Shown: positions 26,891 to 35,955, numbered from the stretch's first letter. The stretch: DNA of 64,000 nucleotides from Antarctobacter sediminis (GCF_019218285.1 NZ_JAHUZG010000001.1:62001-126000); one strand, 5' to 3'. The notes: generated by a model from the letters alone, not told the origin. Program-made: numbers and translations.

Positions 26891-27122
26891 GTTATGCAGT
26901 CAACATGAGAATGCCGGATCTTTTCAAGACGCGCGAATGTGATGTCTATTAGTTTGAAGCTATTCAGATTTTCAGCTATTGGTGCTGCGCCCTTTCAGTG
27001 CATCGACCCCTGTTTCCATGGACCGGTGCCTATCTGAGGAAGCGCGCAGGTTCGGTCTTCCTGAACCTGCAAATCCTTGGAGGGGCCATTGAAACGGAAG
27101 TGAACGCACGCAGATTGTCCAG

Positions 27123-27881
27123 ATGCCCGATGTCGCCACGAACAAGACCGTTTTGCCTGCAGGGGGCGGCCCCTTTGCCTTGTCCTCGTTGACGGTGGGG
27201 ATCTTTCTGAACGATCAGCCGGCGCATCGCTTTGCGCATGCAGGCACGCTGGCCTCATCGGTGCCGTTAAGGGCCAGGCAGGGGTGGATCCTGCCGCCGG
27301 GCAGCGAGGGGGTCTGTGAATATGATCAAGAGCTTGAGTTCGTCACCGTGCAACTGGACGATGCCATTCTAGCCGAGTTCGGGATAGAGCGGACGGTGGA
27401 TTTCTCCCCGATCCTTGGGGACATTGATCCGCTTTTGCTCAACCTCAGCCTGACGGCCAGCGAGGCCGCCAGCGGCAGCACGCTTTACCGCGAAACGATC
27501 CAGCGCGCTCTGGCCGCGCAGATCGTCGAGCTGATCAGGCCAACCCCGTCTTGGAGCGGCACAGTCACGGACCGGCGCCTGCGCCGGGTCCTGGATCACA
27601 TTCACGACCAGCTTGCCGAGGATCTGTCGTTGACGGCAATGGCCGAACTGGCCGCCATGAGCCCGACCCATTTCTCCAAGGCCTTTCGCAAGGCGATGGG
27701 TGAGTCGCCCCTGCAATATGTCATCGCGGCGCGGATGGAAAAGGCCGCAGTCCTGTTGAGGACCACGGCCCTGACGGTGGCCGAGGTGGCCTACCGCGTG
27801 GGGTACGAGGATGTCAGCCGCTTCGGGCAGCACTTCAAGCGCAGGTTCGGTGCGACCCCGGCGGCGTTCAGGACGGGATGA
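27123..27881 (+). CDS. AraC-family transcriptional regulator
   Basis: A 252-residue regulator with the double helix-turn-helix of AraC/XylS in the last 100 residues: LSLTAMAELAAMSPTHFSKA and VAEVAYRVGYEDVSRFGQ, the latter followed by HFKRRFGATP. The N-terminal 150 residues resemble the cupin-type sensor but show no clear ligand motif. It is divergent from the monooxygenase operon across 273 bp that contain operator copy C. It is the only regulator found in the catabolic island and the most likely local activator. No strong ribosome site precedes the ATG. Confidence 0.9.
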   Translation: MPDVATNKTVLPAGGGPFALSSLTVGIFLNDQPAHRFAHAGTLASSVPLRARQGWILPPGSEGVCEYDQELEFVTVQLDDAILAEFGIERTVDFSPILGDIDPLLLNLSLTASEAASGSTLYRETIQRALAAQIVELIRPTPSWSGTVTDRRLRRVLDHIHDQLAEDLSLTAMAELAAMSPTHFSKAFRKAMGESPLQYVIAARMEKAAVLLRTTALTVAEVAYRVGYEDVSRFGQHFKRRFGATPAAFRTG

Positions 27882-27904
27882 TCCGCAGGATCGCTGCTGC
27901 GATT

Positions 27905-28414
27905 TCAATCCTGTGTTTTGGCCGTGCGTTCTGCGGCAAGCGCCACCAGTCCGCGATCACCGGTTTCCCAAAGTGCGGTCATTGTCAGGGACCGAACCTT
28001 CCATCCTTCCTCGGTTTTGGTCAGTTCATAGGTGTACCGCCCACCCAGCACCCACAGGGCCGCGTCGATACGGTGGGTCGCGGTGAAATCGGCCTCTGCT
28101 CGGGCCGTGTTTTTGTCCAAGGGCGTCACGCTGTGATTGGTGACCATGTGGTGGGTTGCCTCGAACCCGGGCAGGAAGCCTGACCACGCTGCGATCAGTT
28201 CTTCGGCCGGTTGGGTTTGCGGCTCGCCGCCCCAAAGGCTTGTGTAATCGGTGGTCACTGTATCCGCGAAGGCGGCCCGCACGCGGCGCCAGTCGTGCCG
28301 GTCCGCGCCTGCCGCAATGTCGGTGATGAGGTCAGAGATCTGGGCCGGTTCAGCAAGGGCCGCCCCGCCGATCAGGCAGGCGGCGGCGAGGTGGGTCAGG
28401 AAATGCGATGTCAT
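27905..28414 (-). CDS. Secreted NTF2/SnoaL-like protein
   Basis: A 169-residue protein with a cleavable signal peptide (cleavage expected after AALA, about residue 21). The rest has a cone-shaped NTF2-like pattern: a dimer-prone helix near DRHDWRRVRAAFAD and a final beta-sheet TYELTKTEEGWKVRSLTMT, a classic SnoaL-like ending. GGAGG precedes the ATG at 28414. It lies 55 bp after the secreted hydrolase gene on the same strand, so the two may be co-expressed. Enzymatic role unknown. Confidence 0.8.
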   Translation of the reverse strand: MTSHFLTHLAAACLIGGAALAEPAQISDLITDIAAGADRHDWRRVRAAFADTVTTDYTSLWGGEPQTQPAEELIAAWSGFLPGFEATHHMVTNHSVTPLDKNTARAEADFTATHRIDAALWVLGGRYTYELTKTEEGWKVRSLTMTALWETGDRGLVALAAERTAKTQD

Positions 28415-28469
28415 GGGAAGCCTCCGTAACAAGGGGAGGGGCCGGGATTTCCCGACCCCTGTATCAGGA

Positions 28470-29414
28470 TCAGCGCGCCGCGTGGAAATGGTCGGCCACG
28501 GTTTCAGCAGCGCGTTCAACGTCCTCGGGGTTGTCGTAGAAGTCGAACTGGGTCACGTCCTCCAGCCACTGCATTGTGGCGTCGCCGGTGAAGCCTCCAA
28601 GGAAGGAACGGACGCCCTGCGGGATGGCCGCGCTTTCCGAATGAACAACGGCCAGCGGTTTATCCAGACGCTGCGGGTTGTCGGCGGGGTGATAGGTCAG
28701 CCAGCCTTCCCAGCCCGCGTTGTTCCACTTGTCGTCATACTCGGGGATCGCGCCGCGATCTGCATCGTAGTAATAGCCGCCGATCGGCATCAGCACACCT
28801 TCGGCACCTTCGGGGCCGGCAGCGGGGATGATCTGGCCTCCGGCCGCTTCGGCCTGACGCGACACGTCGATCAGCGATGCAACGCCCGCGGCACCGCCAT
28901 AGACGGTTTCGACGATCTCGGCGTTCTGAAGCCACGGCGCGACAAGGCCAAGACGATTGACCAGCGGGTTTCCGGCGACCGCATCCACCATGTAGCCCGC
29001 CGAGGCACAGATCCCGAGGCCATGCACCTGTGATGCGTCGACCTCGGGCAGGGTGGCGACAAAGGCAAAGGCCGCGCGGATGTCCGATGTTTTTGCCTCG
29101 GGGCTTTCGACAAAGCGGTCATGCTGCGGCAGGTCGCCGGATTTGCCCCAACCGCGGAAGTCGAAGGTAAAGGCGGCAAAGCCGCGTTCGGCCATTTCGC
29201 GGGCATAGTTGGCGGGCATCTGTTCTTGGACCGAGGTCCAGGCGCCGGTCACGACAACCGTCGGCAGGGGCGCGCCGCTGTGGCCATCGGGCAGATAGAG
29301 CGTGCCCGCGAGGGTGGCGCCTTCGTTTTCGAAGGTGACGGCGCGTGTTTCGATATCCGCCAAGGCGGTTGTTGCCATTAGCGCGGCGGCTGTGGTCAGG
29401 GTGGTCAGTTTCAT
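28470..29414 (-). CDS. Secreted alpha/beta hydrolase
   Basis: A 314-residue hydrolase with a signal peptide ending near TTALA (residues 1-19), so it acts in the periplasm or outside. The fold is shown by PTVVVTGAWTSVQEQM, the strand and turn at FDFRGWGKSG, and a nucleophile elbow GLGICASAGY. Cys sits where Ser is usual, as in dienelactone-hydrolase-like proteins, with a Ser two residues on. The ATG at 29414 was chosen over an ATG 12 bases earlier, because the earlier one is part of the ribosome site. Natural substrate unknown. Confidence 0.82.
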   Translation of the reverse strand: MKLTTLTTAAALMATTALADIETRAVTFENEGATLAGTLYLPDGHSGAPLPTVVVTGAWTSVQEQMPANYAREMAERGFAAFTFDFRGWGKSGDLPQHDRFVESPEAKTSDIRAAFAFVATLPEVDASQVHGLGICASAGYMVDAVAGNPLVNRLGLVAPWLQNAEIVETVYGGAAGVASLIDVSRQAEAAGGQIIPAAGPEGAEGVLMPIGGYYYDADRGAIPEYDDKWNNAGWEGWLTYHPADNPQRLDKPLAVVHSESAAIPQGVRSFLGGFTGDATMQWLEDVTQFDFYDNPEDVERAAETVADHFHAAR

Positions 29415-29805
29415 GTTGGTCTCCATCTTGGACGGTTGGTTTTCGTCATGAGGGGAAGATGAACATTGACCCGTGCCGTGAGAGGCGCGATTCCTGTCGT
29501 TCGATATGCCATTCCTGTGCTTTGCGGGCGCATTGGCCCGGAAGCAGCCCGCGCGTCGATGATCCCGGCGCGCACCGGGCGCAGTGACGGAGCACTTTGT
29601 TCCTGTCGGTGGGGTTGCGGGCCGATCTGGCCAAGAGTTGTGCTGGCCTGTTCGGATCGTTAGTAGGGTCCGAAATCCGGGATTTGCCTGCTGCGGGTGA
29701 CGGCCGGGGCTGGTCTGGCCAAGCCCGCCTGCCGCGCCGGGTCGTGAAACCGCGCCGGTGCGCCCTAGAACCCGAACAGGCACCGGCAAAGATGGAGAGT
29801 GCGAC
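29415..29805. other. Intergenic region without a recognised gene
   Basis: This 391-bp gap separates the divergent secreted hydrolase and dusA, so it should hold both promoters. A ten-base sequence TCTGGCCAAG occurs twice, near 29627 and 29716. No convincing open frame with a ribosome site, terminator or RNA fold was recognised. Confidence 0.5.
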
Positions 29806-30813
29806 GTGAACACGACGGTACACGCAACAGTGGCCAATGCGGCGCGCCTGTCCGTCGCCCCGATGATGGATTGGACCGACAGGCATTGCCGGTATTTCCA
29901 TCGGCTGATGTCTGGACGGGCATTGCTGTATACCGAGATGGTGACCGCACCCGCCTTGGTACGTGGTGGCGCGCTGCACCTGCTGGACTTCAATGCCGAG
30001 GAACACCCAGTGGCCCTGCAACTGGGCGGGTCGGATCCTTGGGAACTGGCGCAGGCCGCAAGGATGGGACAGGCGGCTGGCTATGACGAAATCAACCTGA
30101 ATTGCGGCTGCCCGTCGGATCGCGTGCAATCGGGCACCTTTGGTGCGGTGCTGATGAAACATCCGCAGACCGTGATCGACTGCGTCAAGGCAATGCAGGA
30201 CGCGGTGGATGTCGAGGTGACGGTCAAATGCCGGATCGCGGTCGACGATCAGGACCCCGAAGAGGTGCTGCCCGAATTCCTCGCCCGGCTGGGTGCCATT
30301 GGCTGTGCGCGGATTACCATCCATGCCCGCAAGGCTTGGCTGCAAGGGCTCAGCCCCAAGGAAAACCGCGACATTCCTCCGCTGGACTATGACCTGATCC
30401 ATCGCATGCGGGCGCTGTTCCCGCATCTGCACCTGTCGGTCAACGGTGGCATCACCAGCCTTGATCAAGCCGAAACATTCCTTGAAGGCGGACTGGACGG
30501 CGTGATGGTCGGCCGCGCGGCCTACCATCAGCCATGGGACATTCTGGGCGAGGCGGATGCCCGTATCTGGGGCGAGGAGCGGGCGCAAAGCCCCGAAGAG
30601 GTCGCCCGGGCCATGTTGCCCTATGTCGAGACTCATCTGACCTCTGGCGGCAAGCTGCACCAGATCACGCGGCACATGTTGGGGCTTTTTGCGGGCCGTC
30701 CGGGGGCGCGTCGCTGGCGGCAAATCCTGTCCACCGGGGCCAGCCGCGACGGCGCGGGGCCTGAATTGGTCGAAGAGGCGCTTTCACATATCGGACCGGC
30801 AAAGGCAGCCTGA
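29806..30813 (+). CDS. dusA: tRNA-dihydrouridine(20/20a) synthase
   Basis: A 335-residue FMN enzyme that reduces uridine 20/20a in the tRNA D-loop. RLSVAPMMDWTDRHCRYFHR at the start is diagnostic of DusA; the active-site cysteine is in NLNCGCPS and the FMN-phosphate loop in VNGGI. The start is taken as GTG at 29806 with GGAG upstream, which gives the normal N terminus; no in-frame ATG lies between the preceding stop and the core domain. It is followed by the TauE/SafE gene 3 bp later. Confidence 0.95.
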   Translation: MNTTVHATVANAARLSVAPMMDWTDRHCRYFHRLMSGRALLYTEMVTAPALVRGGALHLLDFNAEEHPVALQLGGSDPWELAQAARMGQAAGYDEINLNCGCPSDRVQSGTFGAVLMKHPQTVIDCVKAMQDAVDVEVTVKCRIAVDDQDPEEVLPEFLARLGAIGCARITIHARKAWLQGLSPKENRDIPPLDYDLIHRMRALFPHLHLSVNGGITSLDQAETFLEGGLDGVMVGRAAYHQPWDILGEADARIWGEERAQSPEEVARAMLPYVETHLTSGGKLHQITRHMLGLFAGRPGARRWRQILSTGASRDGAGPELVEEALSHIGPAKAA

Positions 30814-30816
30814 CAC

Positions 30817-31632
30817 ATGGATTTATCGATTGTTCTGCCCCTTCTGGGGGTGCTTGTTGTTGCGGCGGGCTTTGCCGGGGTGCTGGCGGGGTTGTTTGGC
30901 GTCGGCGGGGGGATCATCCTTGTGCCCGCCTATTATTATGTCTTCTCGGCGACGGGGTTTGACGGGCCGCAGTTGATGCAAGTCTGCCTTGCGACCTCGC
31001 TGGCCTCGATCATCGTAACATCGACACGGTCGGTCATGGCGCATAACAAACGCGGCGCGGTGGATTGGGCGATCCTGCGGACGTGGGCCCCGGGCATCGC
31101 GCTGGGTGCGCTGGTGGGCGTCTTTATCGCCGCCGGCCTGCGGTCCGAGGCTCTGGCCGTGATCTTTGCTGTCCTGGCCATGCTGGTTGGCCTGTATCTG
31201 GCCTTTGGCCGCAAGGATTGGCGTATCGCCGCACAGATGCCGGGGATCGTCACGCGCTCGGTGTTGTCGCCTGTGCTGGGATTCCTGTCGGTGCTGATGG
31301 GGATCGGCGGTGGCAGCTTTGGCGTGCCGTTGATGACGCTGTATAACGTTCCGATGCACCGGGCGGTGGCGACGGCGGCCGGGTTTGGCCTGTTGATCGC
31401 GGTGCCTTCGGTGCTGGGGTTCCTGTTCGTCACGATCGACGGGGCGCCGCCATGGACGCTGGGCGCGGTCAACGGTCCGGCCTTTGTCGTGACGATCTGC
31501 ATGACCGTTCTGACCACGCCACTGGGAGCCAAACTGGCCCATGCCTTGCCTGCGCTGGTGCTGCGGCGCATCTTTGCGGTCTTTATCCTGATCGTCGCCG
31601 CCAACATGATGCGAGAGGCCCTGTGGGGCTGA
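30817..31632 (+). CDS. Sulfite exporter TauE/SafE family membrane protein
   Basis: A 271-residue inner-membrane protein with about eight hydrophobic segments and the repeated glycine motifs GLFGVGGGIILVPA and LMGIGGGSFGVPLM, which define the TauE/SafE (DUF81) family. Members export sulfite, sulfoacetate or other small anions. It starts 3 bp after dusA and overlaps the next gene by one base (TGATG). Specific substrate unknown. Confidence 0.92.
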   Translation: MDLSIVLPLLGVLVVAAGFAGVLAGLFGVGGGIILVPAYYYVFSATGFDGPQLMQVCLATSLASIIVTSTRSVMAHNKRGAVDWAILRTWAPGIALGALVGVFIAAGLRSEALAVIFAVLAMLVGLYLAFGRKDWRIAAQMPGIVTRSVLSPVLGFLSVLMGIGGGSFGVPLMTLYNVPMHRAVATAAGFGLLIAVPSVLGFLFVTIDGAPPWTLGAVNGPAFVVTICMTVLTTPLGAKLAHALPALVLRRIFAVFILIVAANMMREALWG

Positions 31633-32405
31633 TGGATCTGCAAACGCGCGGCTGGACGCGGTTCGGTGTCGATCCCGACACGCTGGCCTGGGCGCGGGCT
31701 GCGCGCGAGGCCGGGATGCAGGTCTTGGCGGATCCGGAGATGCGCCGGCAATGGTTGCAATGCGAAGGCACGTGGTTTGTCGGTGTCGACGCATTGCCCA
31801 CCGCACCGGATGGCAGCGTGGGCGGCGTACCCCTTGCCGGGGCGGCGGTGTCCGCGCTTGGCGCGCTGCCGCCACTTCATCCCGCGCAACTGTCCGTCAC
31901 TTACCCCGGCTATCCGCGCCCCCGTGCAGGGGAGAGCGACGCCAGCTTTCGCTATCGGTTGCGGCGCGATGCGGCCCATGTGGACGGGGTGATTGCCGAT
32001 GGCGCAGCACGGCGCCGCCGGATTCTGGAACCGCATGCCTGGATCCTTGGCCTGCCGCTGACAGAGGCAGAGCCAACCGCCAGCCCGCTGGTTGTCTGGG
32101 AAGGCAGCCACAGGATCATCCGCGAGGCGCTGTTTGCCGAACTGTACAAATACCCGCGGGAACGCTGGACCGAGGTCGATGTAACCGAAGCCTATCAAGC
32201 CGCACGGCGGATCTGTTTCGATCAATGCCGCCGGCTGCCGCTGCCTGCGGTTCCCGGCGAAGCGCTGGTGCTGCATCGTCACCTGCTGCACGGGATCGCG
32301 CCTTGGGCCGAGGGGGCAAAAGCGCCGCAAAAAGGGCGGATGGTTGCCTATTTCCGCCCGCAGATGGCGGGCGGTGTCAGCGCATGGATCGCAGAGGTGG
32401 CGTAA
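31632..32405 (+). CDS. Uncharacterised protein, possibly PhyH-like Fe(II)/2-oxoglutarate dioxygenase
   Basis: A 257-residue soluble protein not recognised with confidence. Two segments recall the end of the phytanoyl-CoA hydroxylase fold: VVWEGSHRIIREA, and LHRHLLHGIAPWAEG followed by GRMVAYFRP, giving a late histidine and an arginine about 25 residues on. A clear HxD iron motif was not seen earlier. The start overlaps the exporter stop by one base (TGATG), so the two are coupled. Family placement is tentative. Confidence 0.6.
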   Translation: MDLQTRGWTRFGVDPDTLAWARAAREAGMQVLADPEMRRQWLQCEGTWFVGVDALPTAPDGSVGGVPLAGAAVSALGALPPLHPAQLSVTYPGYPRPRAGESDASFRYRLRRDAAHVDGVIADGAARRRRILEPHAWILGLPLTEAEPTASPLVVWEGSHRIIREALFAELYKYPRERWTEVDVTEAYQAARRICFDQCRRLPLPAVPGEALVLHRHLLHGIAPWAEGAKAPQKGRMVAYFRPQMAGGVSAWIAEVA

Positions 32406-32423
32406 CCCGCCGCGACGGCCGGA

Positions 32424-32660
32424 TCAGTTCCCGGATGCAACGCGCGCCGCGCGCCCGCCGCGACGCTTGCGCAAGCGTCCCGAGCGTTCGGGAAGTTCAT
32501 CCAGAACCTCGCGCCGTTCCTCGGGCGACATTTTGGACCAGAGGGTGATTTCCCGCGCGGTCCGCAAACAACCGGTGCAGAGCCTTTCACGCGGATGGAT
32601 CACGCAGACTTTCACGCAGGGGCTTTCGATTTCTGATCGCGCCCAGACGTCGTCTTTCAT
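32424..32660 (-). CDS. DUF1289 domain protein, small cysteine-rich
   Basis: A 78-residue protein with four spaced cysteines, SPCVKVCVIHP and LCTGCLRT, then REITLWSKMSPEERREVLDELPER; this is the DUF1289 signature. The cysteines probably bind a metal. The arginine-rich tail may bind nucleic acid. The ATG at 32660 has GGAG eight bases upstream. It follows ruvX by 5 bp. Function unknown. Confidence 0.9.
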   Translation of the reverse strand: MKDDVWARSEIESPCVKVCVIHPRERLCTGCLRTAREITLWSKMSPEERREVLDELPERSGRLRKRRGGRAARVASGN

Positions 32661-32665
32661 CAATA

Positions 32666-33163
32666 CTACTCCGGCTCGTCCGTCGTCTTGCCCAGACTGT
32701 CCAGATGCCTCATCCGGTCCAGCGCTCCCTGAAGGATATAGGCCGCGGCCACATGATCAATCACCTCAGAGCGACGTTTTCGCGTCGTATCCGCCTCAAG
32801 AAGGGCTTTTTCGGCGGCAACTGTCGATAATCTTTCGTCCCAAAACGCAATCGGCCCCGGCCAGAGTGCCTGAAAGTTGCGCGCAAAGGCGCGGGTGGAC
32901 TGGCACCGGGGGCCTTCGCTGCCGTCCATGTTGCGCGGCAGGCCGAGGACGATGCCGCCAATGGCGCGCTTCTCCAGAATGGCCCGAAGCTCGGCGGCAT
33001 CGACGCCGAATTTCTTGCGTTTGATTGTTTCCAGAGGCGTCGCGACCGATCGGAAACTGTCGCTGACCGAGACGCCGATTGTGCGCGTGCCAAGATCCAG
33101 CCCCGCAAGGGCGCTCATCGGAGGGAGCGCCGCGGCGAAATCTTCGATCGTGTCGTGGATCAT
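32666..33163 (-). CDS. ruvX: Putative Holliday junction resolvase / pre-16S rRNA nuclease
   Basis: A 165-residue YqgF/RuvX protein of the RNase H-like fold. Visible motifs are LAGLDLGTRTIGVSVSD, VLGLPRNMDGSEGPR and the C-terminal EVIDHVAAAYILQGALD, which supply the acidic active-site residues; FWDERLSTVAAE is also typical. The ATG at 33163 gives the normal length. It is in a tight pair with the DUF1289 gene, as commonly seen in Rhodobacteraceae. Confidence 0.93.
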   Translation of the reverse strand: MIHDTIEDFAAALPPMSALAGLDLGTRTIGVSVSDSFRSVATPLETIKRKKFGVDAAELRAILEKRAIGGIVLGLPRNMDGSEGPRCQSTRAFARNFQALWPGPIAFWDERLSTVAAEKALLEADTTRKRRSEVIDHVAAAYILQGALDRMRHLDSLGKTTDEPE

Positions 33164-33307
33164 CTTGTCCGGTTCCTGTCCGCGAGTGCGATTAGAAAGA
33201 GCGCCTTGCGGCGCGCAGGTTGCCTCGCCCTCGGCCTGTGGCCTCTGGCTCGAGCAGGGGCGTCGCAACGCGGATAGCCGTAGCGGAGTTTCCGGGCCGG
33301 GGCCGGG

Positions 33308-34540
33308 TCACTCGACGATCCCGGCCTGCCGCGCGGCGGCTTTGAGTGTTTCCAGCGCCTCGGGGCGCTGCGCAAAGACGGTCAGCGACTCGTTGTAGAT
33401 GGCCCCGGCGCGCTCGGTCTCGCCCAGAACGCCGAGGGACGAAATCAACCGCGCCCAGTCTTCTGGCGGGCCGCCTTCTTCGGCGAGCCGGGCCGAGAGT
33501 TGCCCCACCATGCCTCGGATCATCTCTTGGCGTTCTTCCGGGGTCATGTCGCGCGCCGCGGCGATGTCTGCCGCGCTTGGGCCACGGGGCGTGCCGCCCA
33601 GAGTCGGCATCTGGAAATCCTGAACCCCGGCCATAAAGGCCAGATCCTCGATCTGGCCGCTGATCGGCGCCACCCATGGATCCTGCGCCGTGCTTTCGCG
33701 CAAGAGCTTGTTCCACATGCGAAAGCCCACGTCGGGGCGGCCGACCTGTGCCATCATCAAGCCGCCGTAATAGCGCGCCACGCCATTGTCGGGGTCGCGC
33801 GACAGGGCCTGTTCCAGCACCGACTGCGCCTCTGGCGAAACATAGCCGCCGGCGGCAAGGATCATCATATCGGCCAGATCGGTGAAATCCTTTGCAGTCG
33901 CGGCGTCCCCCTTGAGCTGGATCACCTGTGCCTGCGCCTTGTAGGCGGCACTGAAATTGCCCAGCCGCGCCTCGGACCGGGTCAGCAGAAGATGCCCTTG
34001 CAGGTCATCCGGACGGCTGGCCACGGCCTGCCGCAAACGTTCCACCAGCTGCATATAGTCCGCCGAGACATCCGGCGCCGGTTGCGGGGGGATTCCGGCC
34101 TCGACCTTGGCCTGCGAGGGCCGGTTCTTCAAAGCTTCGTCCGCACGGGCCAGCCGCGCCTTAAGCGGTACGTCAGCATAGCCCGGCGCGCCGATCTGTG
34201 TGTAAAGACCATAACTGCCGCCGATCACGGCCAGCCCGATCACCGCGGCCAAGACCAATCCCAGCGTCCGCGGTTGTTCCGATCGGGAACCGCCCTGTTG
34301 CAGCTTGGCATCCGCCGCGAGCAAACGGCGTGAGATCTCCACGCGCAGCCGTTCCGCCTCTTCTGCCGGGATCTTGCCACGCGCGGCGTCGGCCTCGACC
34401 TCCTTCAACTGGTCGCGATATACATCAAGGTCAAAAGCCTCTGCCGGACCGGTCGCACGGCGTCCACGCAACAACGCCAGAACCAGCGCCCCGGCGGTCA
34501 AAAGCACGGCCCCTGCGGTCACAATCCAGAATACGGTCAT
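33308..34540 (-). CDS. ccmI: c-type cytochrome biogenesis protein CcmI
   Basis: A 410-residue protein of the CcmI/CycH family that holds apocytochrome c for haem attachment. It begins with a membrane segment (FWIVTAGAVLLTAGALVLAL). The charged cytoplasmic loop FDLDVYRDQLKEVEADAARG is the family signature, and a second membrane segment is near residue 105. The rest is a periplasmic TPR domain. It is not beside other ccm genes here, which is usual in this family of bacteria. Confidence 0.93.
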   Translation of the reverse strand: MTVFWIVTAGAVLLTAGALVLALLRGRRATGPAEAFDLDVYRDQLKEVEADAARGKIPAEEAERLRVEISRRLLAADAKLQQGGSRSEQPRTLGLVLAAVIGLAVIGGSYGLYTQIGAPGYADVPLKARLARADEALKNRPSQAKVEAGIPPQPAPDVSADYMQLVERLRQAVASRPDDLQGHLLLTRSEARLGNFSAAYKAQAQVIQLKGDAATAKDFTDLADMMILAAGGYVSPEAQSVLEQALSRDPDNGVARYYGGLMMAQVGRPDVGFRMWNKLLRESTAQDPWVAPISGQIEDLAFMAGVQDFQMPTLGGTPRGPSAADIAAARDMTPEERQEMIRGMVGQLSARLAEEGGPPEDWARLISSLGVLGETERAGAIYNESLTVFAQRPEALETLKAAARQAGIVE

Positions 34541-34620
34541 CGGCCTCCCTTTCTTGATCCTGATTTAAGCCGCGGCCCCGATGGAAAAAAGGGCAAAAGG
34601 ACGCGATGACGCGCCATGTC

Positions 34621-34647
34621 GCAACCGCACGCTATTGTGACGGTTGC
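34621..34647. promoter_or_regulatory. Inverted repeat upstream of soxB
   Basis: GCAACCG and CGGTTGC are perfect arms 13 bases apart. The symmetry extends outward as TGT and ACA with a one-base bulge. It lies 63 bp before soxB, between soxB and the divergent ccmI, and is a plausible operator for glycine betaine or sarcosine catabolism control. Confidence 0.4.
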
Positions 34648-34710
34648 ACACGTCTTCAGTTTGGCGTTTGGGTGCATCACAGCCAAAACGGAGATCCGGA
34701 TTCGAGCGCC

Positions 34711-35955
34711 ATGAAACGATATTCCGCCTTTGCCATTGCCCGCGAAGCCTTTTTTGGCCACCAGAACTGGGAGCGCGCCTGGCGCAATGCCCAGCCTAAG
34801 AAACGCTACGACGTGGTTATCGTCGGCGCGGGGGGGCACGGCCTTGCGACAGCCTATTACCTCGGCAAGAACTTCGGCATCACCAATGTGGCGGTGATCG
34901 AGAAGGGCTGGCTGGGGGGCGGCAACACGGGCCGCAACACCACCATCATCCGGTCGAACTATCTTCAGGATCCCTCTGCCGCGATCTATGAAAAGGCCCG
35001 CAGCCTGTACGAGACGCTGAGCCAGGACCTGAACTATAACATCATGTTCAGCCCGCGCGGCGTCATGATGCTGGCACAGACCGAACATGAGGTGCGCGGA
35101 TACAAGCGCACCGCCCATGCCAACGCCCTGCAAGGTGTCGAAACCCGCTATATCACCCCGCGCGAGGTCAAGGAGATCGTTCCGATCATCAACCTCGACG
35201 GTCCGCGCTACCCGGTGCTGGGCGCGCTCTGGCAGGAACGCGGCGGCACAGCCCGCCACGACGCCGTGGCCTGGGGCTATGCGCGGGCCTGTTCGGCCAT
35301 GGGCATGGATATCATCCAGAAATGCGAAGTCACCGGCGTCAGCCAGGAAGGCGGTCGCGTGACCGGCGTGGACACCACCAAGGGCCATATCGCCTGCGAG
35401 AAGCTGGGCATCGTGGTCGCCGGCCATTCCGGCGACCTTGCCGCAAAGGCAGGCTTTCGTCTGCCGCTGGAATCCGTGCCGCTTCAGGCGCTGGTGTCGG
35501 AACCGATCAAGCCGATCATGGATTGTGTCGTCATGGCCAACACGGTGCACGGCTACATGAGCCAGTCCGACAAGGGCGAAATGGTCATCGGCGGCGGCAC
35601 CGACGGGCACAACGGCTATACCCAGCGCGGCAGCTTCCACCATGTCGAAGAAACCGTGCGCGCGCTGATCGAAACCTTCCCCATGGTCTCGCGGCTGAAG
35701 ATGTTGCGGCAATGGGGCGGGATCGTCGACGTGACCGGCGACCGCTCGCCCATCCTGTCGAAAACCCCACTCGAAGGCTGCTTCATCAACTCCGGCTGGG
35801 GCACCGGCGGCTTCAAGGCGATCCCGGGCTCGGGCTGGGGCTTTGCCGAACTGATGGCCAAGGGCCATTCGCCACTCTGCGAGGAATTCAGCATGTGGCG
35901 CTTCGGCGAGGGAAAATTTATCGACGAATCCGTGGCGGCGGGGGTGGCGCACTGA
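34711..35955 (+). CDS. soxB: Sarcosine oxidase subunit beta
   Basis: A 414-residue subunit of heterotetrameric sarcosine oxidase, which demethylates sarcosine to glycine with transfer to tetrahydrofolate. The FAD motif is VVIVGAGGHGLATAYYLGK near residue 36, followed by GWLGGGNTGRNTTIIRSNY, typical of SoxB. The ATG at 34711 gives the standard N terminus MKRYSAFAI; the ribosome site is weak. First gene of soxB-(small gene)-soxD-soxA-soxG. It acts in the cytoplasm with the three other subunits. Confidence 0.96.
   Translation: MKRYSAFAIAREAFFGHQNWERAWRNAQPKKRYDVVIVGAGGHGLATAYYLGKNFGITNVAVIEKGWLGGGNTGRNTTIIRSNYLQDPSAAIYEKARSLYETLSQDLNYNIMFSPRGVMMLAQTEHEVRGYKRTAHANALQGVETRYITPREVKEIVPIINLDGPRYPVLGALWQERGGTARHDAVAWGYARACSAMGMDIIQKCEVTGVSQEGGRVTGVDTTKGHIACEKLGIVVAGHSGDLAAKAGFRLPLESVPLQALVSEPIKPIMDCVVMANTVHGYMSQSDKGEMVIGGGTDGHNGYTQRGSFHHVEETVRALIETFPMVSRLKMLRQWGGIVDVTGDRSPILSKTPLEGCFINSGWGTGGFKAIPGSGWGFAELMAKGHSPLCEEFSMWRFGEGKFIDESVAAGVAH

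Noticed and set aside
1-27881. Recent horizontal acquisition of the catabolic island as a mobile element
   Set aside because: No transposase, integrase, flanking tRNA or direct repeat was seen, and base composition looks like the rest; the left edge is outside the window.
28434-28460. GGGG-rich hairpin after the secreted hydrolase as a terminator
   Set aside because: The stem has a mismatch on the plus strand (a G-U on the minus), and the tail is not T-rich.
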